From the NCBI GenBank assembly GCA_030752795.1, contig JASMDM010000019.1, positions 1-64,000 of the forward strand: a stretch of 64,000 bases of DNA, in the 5' to 3' direction. The notes under the pieces are model-generated. The model did not search any database, was not told the origin of the DNA, and worked only from the letters and a program-made list of their open reading frames with translations. Position numbers and translations under genes: made by a program. Positions within the stretch are counted from its first letter, which is position 1. The number at the start of each line of letters is the position of its first letter. Below, piece by piece: positions 18,416 through 27,143 of the stretch. The DNA comes from SAR202 cluster bacterium (GTDB lineage Bacteria > Chloroflexota > Dehalococcoidia > Lucifugimonadales > UBA1123).

Positions 18416-19648
18416 TTACAGCTTTCTCAGCCGCGCCGAAACCGCCACCGTGGTCGCGCCAAGCACGATCAATGCCGCGCCCTGCGAAACGAGAGTCAAC
18501 CCGACACCGATCACAGCCGCCAGCGCACCGATCTGCAAGTTGCCCAGGGGCGAGATGCCAATTGCGACGATCCAGGCGCCCATCGCACGTCCTCTGAATT
18601 CGTTGGGCACAAGCCTTTGCATAAGCGTCTGTGAAAACAGATCCGAAAGCGCCATCGAACAGGCCAGCAACAGGATCGCGGCGAGCGCCAAGTGGAACGT
18701 CGTGGCCAAACCCAGGAGTATGAGCGACAAGCCAAAGACGTGAATTACCGCCAGGAACGCCAGTCCCTGCCGGCGAAGCTCCCCGAACGGCGATATCAGC
18801 GCAATGACGATTAGGCCTCCGCCCGAATTGAAAGCGCCCATGATCCCCAATCCTTGAGGTCCAACGTCCAGAATGTCCCTTGCCAGGCTCGGCATCAGCA
18901 CTTGAGTCGAAAATCCCAGCACTTCGACCAATCCGACCACTATGACCATTATCGCCAATGCCCTGTTGCGACGGAGTTCGGAGCCGAACTCTTTTACGCT
19001 TTGCCATACGGGTTGACCGCCTTTGGGCGCAGCCTGTCCTCGAGAGCGAATCGTGGACAGAACCGACAGCGACACCAGATACCCGCCAGTGAGCACCAAG
19101 TACGCGGCGCCGGGATCAACCCTATCTATTACAAAACCGGCCATCAGCGCGCCGATCATGCCTCCGCCCCGCATCGATAGGCTGACGAACGAGAGGCCGC
19201 TGAGAACGTTCCGTTGCCCCACGATATCCCAAGCGAAAGCCTGACGCGCCGTTTGGTTCATCGTCCCCATCCCTCCGCCGACCACGGAGAGCGGGAGGAG
19301 CAGCCAGATTTCCATATGATCCAGAATCAACAGCGCGGCCAAGCACGCGGTCATGAGCGCACTTCCGACGTTCAAGATGCGCAAAACGGTCCGCCGATCC
19401 CGGGTGTCAGCTATGGCGCCGGCGAATATCCCCAGGAATAGCGCCGGTGCATTTCTCGCCCCGATGCCCAAGCCGACCATGAACGTCGAGTCGGTGATGT
19501 CCAGAATCAGCCATCCGAGGATCAGGTTTTCGCCCATGAAGCCCATCGCGTCGAACACGGTTGCCGCGCACAACAAGCGGAAGTCTCTGAATCGCAAGAC
19601 CTCGCCGCGTCGGTCGCCGATGTTCCTCGGATTGTCCGAAGGGTTCAT
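18416..19648 (-). CDS. MFS transporter, MFS_3 type (paralogue of neighbour)
   Basis: 410 residues, twelve membrane helices. LRFRDFRLLCAATVFDAMGF and the motif-A segment FAGAIADTRDRRTVLRI match the downstream MFS protein in order. The C-terminal QRLVPNEFRGRAMG aligns with SMVPDEFRGRVSS of that neighbour. The two therefore look like an old tandem duplication, 151 bases apart. It lacks the long N-terminal extension. The substrate is unknown. Confidence 0.87.
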   Translation of the reverse strand: MNPSDNPRNIGDRRGEVLRFRDFRLLCAATVFDAMGFMGENLILGWLILDITDSTFMVGLGIGARNAPALFLGIFAGAIADTRDRRTVLRILNVGSALMTACLAALLILDHMEIWLLLPLSVVGGGMGTMNQTARQAFAWDIVGQRNVLSGLSFVSLSMRGGGMIGALMAGFVIDRVDPGAAYLVLTGGYLVSLSVLSTIRSRGQAAPKGGQPVWQSVKEFGSELRRNRALAIMVIVVGLVEVLGFSTQVLMPSLARDILDVGPQGLGIMGAFNSGGGLIVIALISPFGELRRQGLAFLAVIHVFGLSLILLGLATTFHLALAAILLLACSMALSDLFSQTLMQRLVPNEFRGRAMGAWIVAIGISPLGNLQIGALAAVIGVGLTLVSQGAALIVLGATTVAVSARLRKL

Positions 19649-19709
19649 CGTCGGCCACTGCGACGACTGTCGCTGGCTGTTGAGGCGCCACGCCGAATCG
19701 GACCGAGAT

Positions 19710-21002
19710 TCAACGTGCGTACGGACTCAGGTCGCTTTCAGCAAAGCGGGAGTAGCGCATCATGTGGATGTCGGCGGACGGTTCTCCGTCGAGAATGAGC
19801 TCCGAGACCACGCGACCGGCGCCTGGTCCGAGCGCGAACCCGTGTCCGCTGAACCCGGTCGCGAACAAGAAGCCTTCGAGGCCGTCCGCCCCGCCGATTA
19901 CGGGCGTTCTGTCGGGCGTGCCGTCAATGTACCCGGCCCACGCTTTGTCGATTCGAATCTTGCCTTCGAGATGCGGATACAACCCGAGCATCGCCTTCAC
20001 GCCGTCTCGAACCTTCTTCATGTTGGGTTTCGGTTCGACCCCCACCGTGTGCGCGAACGGGTGCTTCCTGGCGCTGGACCAGGGCATTGCTCGACCGACG
20101 TCTCTGACGAACTCGGCGCCGAATCTCGGCCTGATCTTGCCGAAGTTTCGTCTGACCTCCGGCATGAACAGGCGCGTGTGCCGGAACGAATCAAGAGTCA
20201 TGTCGTGGTCGGCTGTGCCTTCGCCCGCGACAACCAACGACCCGTCGTTGCGCTGTCTGACCGCCACTCCCCCTCCCCACACGTTGATCCGGGTGAAGAT
20301 CGGCACCGGCTCGGTGCTCGCTACTGTCGCGCGAATCTTCCGTTGCGGAAGACTAATGCCGACCATGCGCCCAATCTGAGAAGACCATGCGCCGGCAGCG
20401 CATACGACGGTTTGCGCGTTGATCGTGCCGAGCTCCGTTCTCACCGATTGGACGCGGCCGCCGGACACGGCAAGGTCGTCACCCGCGCAATGCGTGTAGA
20501 TCCTGGCGCCCATCTCCTGGGCCGCCCTCGCGAACGCCGCGGTGACTTTCGCCGGCTCCGCCTGGCCGTTGGACGGGGTGTAGTACCCGCCGGTCCAGTT
20601 TCCTGCGATCTCGGGTATCAGCGCTTCCACTTCGGGCCGTGAGAGCACGCGTGAGTCGACGCCAGCGGCGTTCATGAGTTCGGCGGTGCTATGAAACTCT
20701 CGATGGTGCTCGTCGTCGTCCGACAGGTATATGCCTCCGCCCTCGACCCAGTCCAGGTCGGCGCCGAGCTCGTCGGAGAGTTCTCGCCAGATGGACTGAG
20801 ACAGCAACGCCAGTGGCGCCTCGTTGGGGTTTCGAAGCTGGCTGACCCAGCCCCAATTTCGGCTCGACTGCTCGTCGGCGATCTCACCTTTCTCGACCAG
20901 CACCACGGACGCGCCGCGCTTCGCCAGATAATACGCTGTCGCACAACCGACGATGCCGCCGCCTATGACGACAACATCGGCTGTGGATTCGATTGAAGTC
21001 AT
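19710..21002 (-). CDS. FAD-dependent oxidoreductase, DAO family (glycine/D-amino-acid or sarcosine oxidase-like)
   Basis: 430 residues with the FAD dinucleotide motif VVIGGGIVGCATAYYLAKRG at the N-terminus and GFSGHGFALGPGAGR near the C-terminus, both standard in the DAO fold. Members oxidise secondary or primary amines of small amino acids (sarcosine, glycine, D-amino acids, dimethylglycine). The reaction here is not decidable. Start ATG follows AGGAGG. It stands between an MFS carrier and an RND pump, neither obviously linked. Confidence 0.9.
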   Translation of the reverse strand: MTSIESTADVVVIGGGIVGCATAYYLAKRGASVVLVEKGEIADEQSSRNWGWVSQLRNPNEAPLALLSQSIWRELSDELGADLDWVEGGGIYLSDDDEHHREFHSTAELMNAAGVDSRVLSRPEVEALIPEIAGNWTGGYYTPSNGQAEPAKVTAAFARAAQEMGARIYTHCAGDDLAVSGGRVQSVRTELGTINAQTVVCAAGAWSSQIGRMVGISLPQRKIRATVASTEPVPIFTRINVWGGGVAVRQRNDGSLVVAGEGTADHDMTLDSFRHTRLFMPEVRRNFGKIRPRFGAEFVRDVGRAMPWSSARKHPFAHTVGVEPKPNMKKVRDGVKAMLGLYPHLEGKIRIDKAWAGYIDGTPDRTPVIGGADGLEGFLFATGFSGHGFALGPGAGRVVSELILDGEPSADIHMMRYSRFAESDLSPYAR

Positions 21003-21232
21003 GACGTCCTCCTGTGCGTAGCCTGAATCGCCGAGCTCGGACGAAACGTTGCGATGAGAATTCGCTGCGCAACGTTGGACCGTCGTTGGGTGGATGCGGT
21101 TCGATTCCCGTGCGGCACGAGAATCGAGCGCGCTCGACTCAAAGCGAGCCGCGTCGAGTCTAACATCCGTGGCGGGTCAGCACCACCGAAGGCCTTAATC
21201 GGCTCCGGCGCAACGTCGAGCAGTCGAGCCCG

Positions 21233-24200
21233 TTACGCCTGTGCCGCGTCTACGTCCGAGGCTGTTCGCCTGAAGATGCCAGGTATGCTGGAATGCATGA
21301 GCGTGTAGACGACAGGGATCACGATGAGCGTGAGCGCCGTCGAGCTCACCAGCCCGCCGATCACGACCGTGGCCATCTCCGCGCCGATGATGCCGCCGCT
21401 CTCGCTGGCGAATGCGGCGAGCGGGATCAGTGCGAAGGATGTGGTGAATCCGGTCATCAGAATCGGACGCAGACGCACCCTGCCTGCAAGGACAAGAGCT
21501 TCACGGATGTCGCGACCTGACTCGCGCATCTGTTCGACGAAGGCTATCAGCACGATCGCATTGGTCACGACGATGCCGATCAGGAGCAGGAAGCCCATCA
21601 TCGCCGGCAATCCCAAGGCGCGACCGGTGACCGCAAGCGCCGCAAGCGCCCCGATGATGGCCAGCGGCAAACTCATGACGATCACAAACGGGTTTCGCAG
21701 CGCGCCGAGGCTCGCCGCCATGACCAGATACACCAGCACCACGCCTATGGCCATCGCTTTGAAAATGTCTTGGAACCCTTCCGTGATCTCCTGGAAGATG
21801 CCTCCAACGACCACCTCGACTCCGGGCGGCAGATCGATTGCGTCCACGCGACGTTGCACTTCCGCGCCGATGGCTTGGGTGTCGTCGGACGTCAGCCCGC
21901 CCGTGATGCTGGCGGAGCGCTGTTCGTCGGATCGGCTGATGGTCACCGGGCCCTGCTCAACGCTTACGCTGGCAACGTCTTCGAGCGCCGTCACGCCCAT
22001 CGGGCCGACGATCGTCAACTGGGATATCTTGTCGATCGAATCCACCGAGTCCGGCCGTCCGAGAAGCCTGACGTCCAGCGACGCGCCTTCGAGCTCAAGC
22101 TGAGTCACGACCTGCCCGATCATGTGCTGGCCGACCTGGAACGCGACCGCGCGGGCCGACAACCCCAGAGCGCTTGCGGCGGTCGGGTCGACGTCGATGA
22201 CCACCTCGTCTTTGCTTTCGGCGATGTTACTGGTGACGTCAATGATCCCATCGATGCGCGAGAACTCGGCGACGAGCTCGGTTGTCGCCTTCGCGATCGC
22301 CGCTTGGTCGGCTCCGGTGACCCGAACCTCCAAGCCGGTCGAAGGCGGGCCTGCTCCGATCTCAGAGATCGAAATACGCCGTTCTCCTTCAGACTCCAGA
22401 GTCTCCCTAAGCTGATCAGTGATGTCCTCGGGAGCGTCTTGGCTTGCCCTCACCAATATGTTGGCTCGGCTCGCTCCTCCGGCGCCCGCGCCTCCGCCGG
22501 GTTGAAAACCGCTTTCCGGGTTGCCGACGGTCGTCATGTACGACTCGACATCGCCAACAGCGGCGAGACCCTGCAGCACGCCCTCGATCTGGTCGACCTC
22601 TTCGAACGTCCTCTCGATCGATGTCCCGGATGGCATGGTCATGTCTATCGTCAGGAACCTCTCGCCTCCAGCCGGGAACAGGGAGATCGGGATGAACGCC
22701 ATCAGACCCACGCTCGCCACCGTGGCGACCAAGGCCGTGATCAACGCGATCGCTTTGTGATCCAGGGCAAACACCAGGACTGGCGTATACGCACGGTGGA
22801 TCCAGGTCTCTTGGAGGACCTCTCCGTCGTCTTTCTCGTCCGAATCGGGCATGTCGCCTGGCCGAACCAAGAGTGCTCCAACCACCGGCACGGCTGTCAA
22901 CGCAACGATCAGCGACGCTCCGAGAGCGAAGCTGATGGTTAGCGCGAACGGCAAGAAGAAAGCGCCAACGAGACCCTGGATGAAACCAAGTGGAACGAAC
23001 ACGACAATTGTGGTCAGCGTCGAGGCGATGATGGCCGGAGCGACCTCTCGAGTTGCCTTCAAAGCGATCTCGAAGCGGTCTTCGCCGCGCTGAACATGGC
23101 GATACACGTTTTCCAGCACGACGATGCTATCATCCACCACCCTGCCCACCGAGATCGCCAAACCGCCCAAGGTCATGAAGTTGAGGCTCATGCCTTGAGA
23201 GCCCATTATGAGGATGCCGGTGAAGATGCTCAAAGGAATCGAAAGCCCGATCACCAGCGTCGGTCGAAGCGTCAGTGTGAGCCCTTTCCAGATCGTCGGC
23301 CGAAGCGTAATCAGGAACGCGAATACGACCGCGAGCGCGAAGAGGAAGCCGAACAGAGCTTCGCGCTGCAGCGTGTCGATCTGCTCTTGGATCTGCGGTC
23401 CGTCGTTGAAAATGGTCGCCACTTCGACATCGGCCGGAAGAGCGTCGAGCGACTCGATTGCCGCCAGGACGGCTTTCGCGACTTCAACCGTGTTGGCCTC
23501 GGGCTCCTTGAGAACGCCGATGCCAAGGCTCGGCCGCCCGTTGGTGCGCGAGACGCTCGAGGCGGGGCCCGCGCCTACCGAAACCTCGGCGACGTCTGAT
23601 AGTTTGACCGGCTGAAGTTGCGGAGCACCGGGCGCCGGCGAGCCCGACTGGCCCGGACTCGGAGCGAATCCGACGACGAGCTCGTTGAGCTCCTCCAACG
23701 ATCGATAAGTGTGCATGGTCCGCACCGGAAGGGTCTGTCCGTTTTCGGTCACAGCGCCCGATGGGGCGGCCACGTTGTTCTCGCCGAGCGCCGATCCCAC
23801 TTGGAACATCGACAGTCCGAACTCGGACATTCGTTCCGGGTCCACTTTGACGAGTATCTGCCGATCCACACCGCCCGTGATTTCGAGGTCGAAGACACCG
23901 TCGATGCCGAGGATCGGGGGCAGCACGACGCTTTCGACGATCTGCTGAATCTCAGCGATGTCGCGGTCGGCGAGCACGCTGAGCTGCATCACGGGGAATG
24001 CGTCCGGGTCGATTCGCGCCACCCTGGGTTGATTCACGCCAGTCGGAAAGGTAAGGCTGCCCACCCTGCCTGAGATAGTGCGTTCCGCTTCAGCCATGTC
24101 GGTGCCGAACGTGAAGTTGGCGAGAACCATCGACACGCTCTCCGACGAGATCGACTGAACGTTTTTGACGCCTGACGTTCCCGATATCGCGCTTTCGATG

Positions 24201-24400
24201 GGCTGCGTTACGTCGGATGCCACAGCGTCCGGGTTCGCGGAGGGATAGAAAGTCATCACCGTCACGAGCGGGAATTCGATCTCAGGAAACAGCTCGACCT
24301 GCAACGACATATATGTAGCCAGTCCGCCACCGAGAACGAGCAAGATAATCAACACGGTGACAGACCTTCTGCGCAGGGCGAGTCCGGTCAAAAAGCTCAA
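21233..24400 (-). CDS. RND superfamily efflux transporter (HAE1/AcrB-like)
   Basis: 1055 residues, the usual length. It starts at TTG (ribosome site GAGGAG 8 bases upstream). The N-terminal helix LALRRRSVTVLIILLVLGGG, two large extracytoplasmic loops and twelve membrane helices follow the RND plan. The proton-relay helix reads SVGRVVDDSIVVLENVYRH with the paired aspartates. No membrane-fusion protein or TolC-like channel lies beside it. In a Chloroflexota cell with a single membrane the pump might work alone or with a distant partner. Substrate unknown. Confidence 0.93.
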   Translation of the reverse strand: MSFLTGLALRRRSVTVLIILLVLGGGLATYMSLQVELFPEIEFPLVTVMTFYPSANPDAVASDVTQPIESAISGTSGVKNVQSISSESVSMVLANFTFGTDMAEAERTISGRVGSLTFPTGVNQPRVARIDPDAFPVMQLSVLADRDIAEIQQIVESVVLPPILGIDGVFDLEITGGVDRQILVKVDPERMSEFGLSMFQVGSALGENNVAAPSGAVTENGQTLPVRTMHTYRSLEELNELVVGFAPSPGQSGSPAPGAPQLQPVKLSDVAEVSVGAGPASSVSRTNGRPSLGIGVLKEPEANTVEVAKAVLAAIESLDALPADVEVATIFNDGPQIQEQIDTLQREALFGFLFALAVVFAFLITLRPTIWKGLTLTLRPTLVIGLSIPLSIFTGILIMGSQGMSLNFMTLGGLAISVGRVVDDSIVVLENVYRHVQRGEDRFEIALKATREVAPAIIASTLTTIVVFVPLGFIQGLVGAFFLPFALTISFALGASLIVALTAVPVVGALLVRPGDMPDSDEKDDGEVLQETWIHRAYTPVLVFALDHKAIALITALVATVASVGLMAFIPISLFPAGGERFLTIDMTMPSGTSIERTFEEVDQIEGVLQGLAAVGDVESYMTTVGNPESGFQPGGGAGAGGASRANILVRASQDAPEDITDQLRETLESEGERRISISEIGAGPPSTGLEVRVTGADQAAIAKATTELVAEFSRIDGIIDVTSNIAESKDEVVIDVDPTAASALGLSARAVAFQVGQHMIGQVVTQLELEGASLDVRLLGRPDSVDSIDKISQLTIVGPMGVTALEDVASVSVEQGPVTISRSDEQRSASITGGLTSDDTQAIGAEVQRRVDAIDLPPGVEVVVGGIFQEITEGFQDIFKAMAIGVVLVYLVMAASLGALRNPFVIVMSLPLAIIGALAALAVTGRALGLPAMMGFLLLIGIVVTNAIVLIAFVEQMRESGRDIREALVLAGRVRLRPILMTGFTTSFALIPLAAFASESGGIIGAEMATVVIGGLVSSTALTLIVIPVVYTLMHSSIPGIFRRTASDVDAAQA

Positions 24401-24622
24401 TTCGTATTCTCCTCGTTATTCATCCATACAAATTCGCGCCGAAGGATACTGGCGTGCGCTGTTCGAGATGAGAGGTCCGCCACGCGTGCTATGGATCTTC
24501 TCGATTGGACAGACTGCCTGGCACGACCAACCGCGGCGAATTACTCCAATGAAAGATAGTACGAATGAGAGGGAGCGGTGTCAACGACGACGACGGTAGA
24601 CCGCAGAGTGTCCAGGCGTGAG

Positions 24623-24892
24623 TTAGGCGGCAGGCGCTGGTTCGGCGACACTCTGGAGGATCTCCATCGGGCCAAGCCACTCTAGGGTTGCCAATTGCTC
24701 CGGGTCGCGAACCAACAGCGAGCCCGCAAACCCGAGCGCATTGACCGGTATTCCCGCGAAAGCGTCGCGGCTCCGAGGCGCAAGCAGCATCCATCGCCGA
24801 GTCATCAGCAGGTCGTACGCCCCGAGCTCGCCGCCGCCAGAATCGCCCAATCCGAGCGAATGAACCAACGAGAGATAGCTGTCGAAGCCCAT
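24623..24892 (-). pseudogene. C-terminal remnant of ATP adenylyltransferase (Ap4A phosphorylase)
   Basis: 89 residues. YDLLMTRRWMLLAPRSRD, INALGFAGSLLVRD-like text (VNALGFAGSLLVRD) and EWLGPMEILQSV match the C-terminal domain of Ap4A phosphorylases, which are about 300 residues long. The N-terminal catalytic part with the HIT-like His motif is absent upstream: the adjoining frames before 24892 show nothing related. I read it as a truncated gene, though a small free-standing C-terminal domain protein is conceivable. Confidence 0.65.
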
Positions 24893-25006
24893 AGCGAACC
24901 GAACTCGAGCTTCAACTCGAAACGCGAGGCGCCTCCCTCATCGCGAGGATGCGAAACCTGTTCGGGAGTGCCGCGTTCGCCTCGATCCTCCATCGTTGTA
25001 AATTCG

Positions 25007-25528
25007 TTATCCGCGCACGTAGCCGGTTCCGAAACGTCCTCGGTGAGCGATCTCCGACAACGGCTTGCGAGCCACGCCGTTGCCTTTCGGTCCGTCATTG
25101 CGATAGCCGAACGGGAGCACCGTGATCAAAGCCATATCTTGTGGAATCTCCAGCAACTCCTTCACCTGGACTTGCTGCTTGGGCTCGCGGAAGCCCACGA
25201 AGCAGGTCCCAAGCCCTTCGGACCACGCCATGAGCTCCATCTGTTGAAGCGCTCGGCCACCGTCCAGGTCAGGTCGGGAAGCGCCCGACATGACAACGGC
25301 AATCGCCAACGGCGCTTCGCCAAGGAACGGACCCTGGGTCGCAATCGCGCCCAACTGTGCGATGGTCTCGCGGTCCTGCACAACCACAAAATGCCATGGC
25401 TGCGAGTTGCTTGAGCTCGGCGCCCATCGGGCCGCCTGCAACAGTCGCTCAACGATCTCCTCGGGGACCGGTTCGGGTTTGAACTCTCGTACCGTACGAC
25501 GATCCCTGATGCATTCGAAAACGTCCAC
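25007..25528 (-). CDS. Nitroreductase family protein (FMN-dependent)
   Basis: 173 residues. The start is taken at GTG 25528 (VDVFECIRDRRTVREF) because GGGAGG lies 7 bases upstream; that site would fall inside the gene if the ATG at 25543 were used. FMN-binding elements are RRTVREF, APSSSNSQPWHFVVV and FGYRN near the C-terminus. The family reduces nitro groups, quinones or flavins with NAD(P)H and also includes dehalogenases. It is followed by the Ap4A phosphorylase remnant. Confidence 0.9.
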   Translation of the reverse strand: MDVFECIRDRRTVREFKPEPVPEEIVERLLQAARWAPSSSNSQPWHFVVVQDRETIAQLGAIATQGPFLGEAPLAIAVVMSGASRPDLDGGRALQQMELMAWSEGLGTCFVGFREPKQQVQVKELLEIPQDMALITVLPFGYRNDGPKGNGVARKPLSEIAHRGRFGTGYVRG

Positions 25529-25835
25529 TCGTGCGCCTCCCATTGGGTTTTATTATCGAGTTGTTAGCCGTCACTTTCGCGGATGGCCAAGAGGCCGACG
25601 TTCAAGGCGAGCCTGCCGGAGCGACTTGGCGGCCGCGTGACATCCGCGAACGCAGTCTTCCACCGGAACGGTCGTCCGCGTCACCGCGCGCATGCAGTCA
25701 GTCTAAGGATACGCCGACATTACGCGTGCGTCGATAAATCTTCGTGAGGGATTCGTGCAATCGGTCGCGACGTGCTTGCATGCGCACGCGACGCCTAGGC
25801 TACCTCACCGCGGCTCCGTTTGCCCAAATCCAGGG
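25529..25835. other. Intergenic region
   Basis: 307 bases between two minus-strand genes. Overlapping short plus-strand frames are Arg-rich and unrecognisable. No hairpin or promoter stood out. Confidence 0.4.
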
Positions 25836-26747
25836 CTATCGGCCGCCAGGCAACAGCCTTTTCGCCAGCTTGCACACCATCGTGTACGCCGGGTCGAAGA
25901 AGTTGCCGACGTCATACTCGACGTGCATGCCAAGCAGGAAGTTCGCTTCGGCGGCGTCCAGACCGTAGTCCGTTTGCAGCCAGCGCAGCATCTCCGACGA
26001 AGCGTGCTGTGCGGCCTGGTCGAGCGGTCGAGCGTTGCCGGTGGTGAAAATGTAGTCGTCGTTTTCGCCGCGCGGCCAGCCGATCTCTTTGCCTTTCAGT
26101 AGTTCGAATTGCACCGTCACGTCCATTGAGATTTCGATGCCCGTGCCGAGTATCTCGCCGTCCGCCTGCCACGCGTGACCGTCGCCCATGTGGAACAGCG
26201 CGCCCTCGACGAAGACAGGCAGGTACGCGGTGACTCCGGGTGCGAACCCTTTGTAATCCATGTTGCCGCCGAATGGCCCGGATGTCGCCGTGGAGATGGC
26301 TTGTCCGCGCGCCGGGGCGGTGCCGAAGCACCCGAGCATCGGCTGAATCGGAACGGTGAGGTCTACCATCGAGCCGGGGCCGCCGTCGACGGTGGCGGTG
26401 TTGGATTCGAAATCAAGCCGGAACTGCAGACGCTCGGCGTTCGCGACGTTGCTGAGGTCGCCCGGTTCGAGGATGTGTGGCGCGATGCGTGGCGAACAAA
26501 ATCCGTGCGCACGGTTCGGCCAGATTTTGTCGAACCGCACTTTGAGCGTGTCTCCGGGCTCTGCACCTTCCACGAAAATGGGGCCGGTTTGCGGATTGCC
26601 CCGAGGGCTAATTTGATCTCCGTTGACGTCCCAGCCGCCCGCATCGATGGTCGTCGTGACGACCGTGTCGCCACTCGCGACCGTGAGCACCGCATCATGG
26701 GAACCGATCGTTGCATAGTAGATCGTCGGCGAGAATTTGTGCTCCAT
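25836..26747 (-). CDS. Acetamidase/formamidase family protein
   Basis: 303 residues of the FmdA/AmdA fold. Metal-binding and catalytic segments are visible: GGNMDYKGF near the middle and GDGHAWQADGEILGTGIE after it. Early segments GDTLKVRFDKIWP and HGFCSPRIAPH are also typical. The enzyme hydrolyses short amides to ammonia and acid. TGGAG precedes the ATG by 4 bases. A heptanucleotide repeat begins only 23 bases upstream, where its promoter would be expected. Confidence 0.92.
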   Translation of the reverse strand: MEHKFSPTIYYATIGSHDAVLTVASGDTVVTTTIDAGGWDVNGDQISPRGNPQTGPIFVEGAEPGDTLKVRFDKIWPNRAHGFCSPRIAPHILEPGDLSNVANAERLQFRLDFESNTATVDGGPGSMVDLTVPIQPMLGCFGTAPARGQAISTATSGPFGGNMDYKGFAPGVTAYLPVFVEGALFHMGDGHAWQADGEILGTGIEISMDVTVQFELLKGKEIGWPRGENDDYIFTTGNARPLDQAAQHASSEMLRWLQTDYGLDAAEANFLLGMHVEYDVGNFFDPAYTMVCKLAKRLLPGGR

Positions 26748-26770
26748 GATGCTCCAATCGTTACGACTTT

Positions 26771-26896
26771 CGGCTATCAGCTATCAGCTTTCGGCTGTCA
26801 GCTATCGGCTATCGGCTGACGGCTGACGGCTGACGGCTGGCTGCTAACGGCTGACCGCTGACCGCCGACTGCTGACTGCTGACTGCTGACTGCTTT
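26771..26896. repeat. Degenerate heptanucleotide tandem repeat (18 units)
   Basis: Eighteen contiguous 7-base units of the form CNGCTNN: CGGCTAT, CAGCTAT and CAGCTTT at the left, CGGCTGA repeated in the middle, CTGCTGA repeated at the right. The drift from one variant to the next across the array suggests growth by slippage plus point change. It resembles the STRR heptamer repeats first described in cyanobacteria and seen in other bacteria. There are no spacers, so it is not a CRISPR. Confidence 0.9.
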
Positions 26897-27143
26897 CGGG
26901 CCAGTTTACATCAAAGGTCGTTGATGCACCGTTTGCGCCAGATCGTTTCACCGAGATCGGTCGCGCGGTCGGTAATAGTGCTCGTCAGCCGGTTGACGGA
27001 CCTTGAGCAACTCACGAATGACAATCAAATGCCTGCGCGGAACCGGTAGTGGAACCTTTCCCGTTGGCGCATCGTCTGGATATATGTGACGGGCATCGGC
27101 CCGAGCATTTACGATATTGAGAAGGTTCCGGAGGAGGCAGTTG
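26897..27143. promoter_or_regulatory. Leader region of first lipoprotein gene, duplicated at 28680-28766
   Basis: Ends in GGAGGAGG before the ATG at 27144. The stretch around 27070-27100 (ATATGTGACGGGCATCGG, then CCGAGCA) reappears in altered form before the second lipoprotein gene (ATATGTATGACGGGAAACGG, then CCGAGCA at 28715-28741). The shared leader shows the duplication included upstream control sequence, and the conserved part may hold the promoter. Confidence 0.45.

Noticed and set aside
26771-26896. CRISPR array
   Set aside because: The units are 7 bases long with no spacers, and there are no cas genes.
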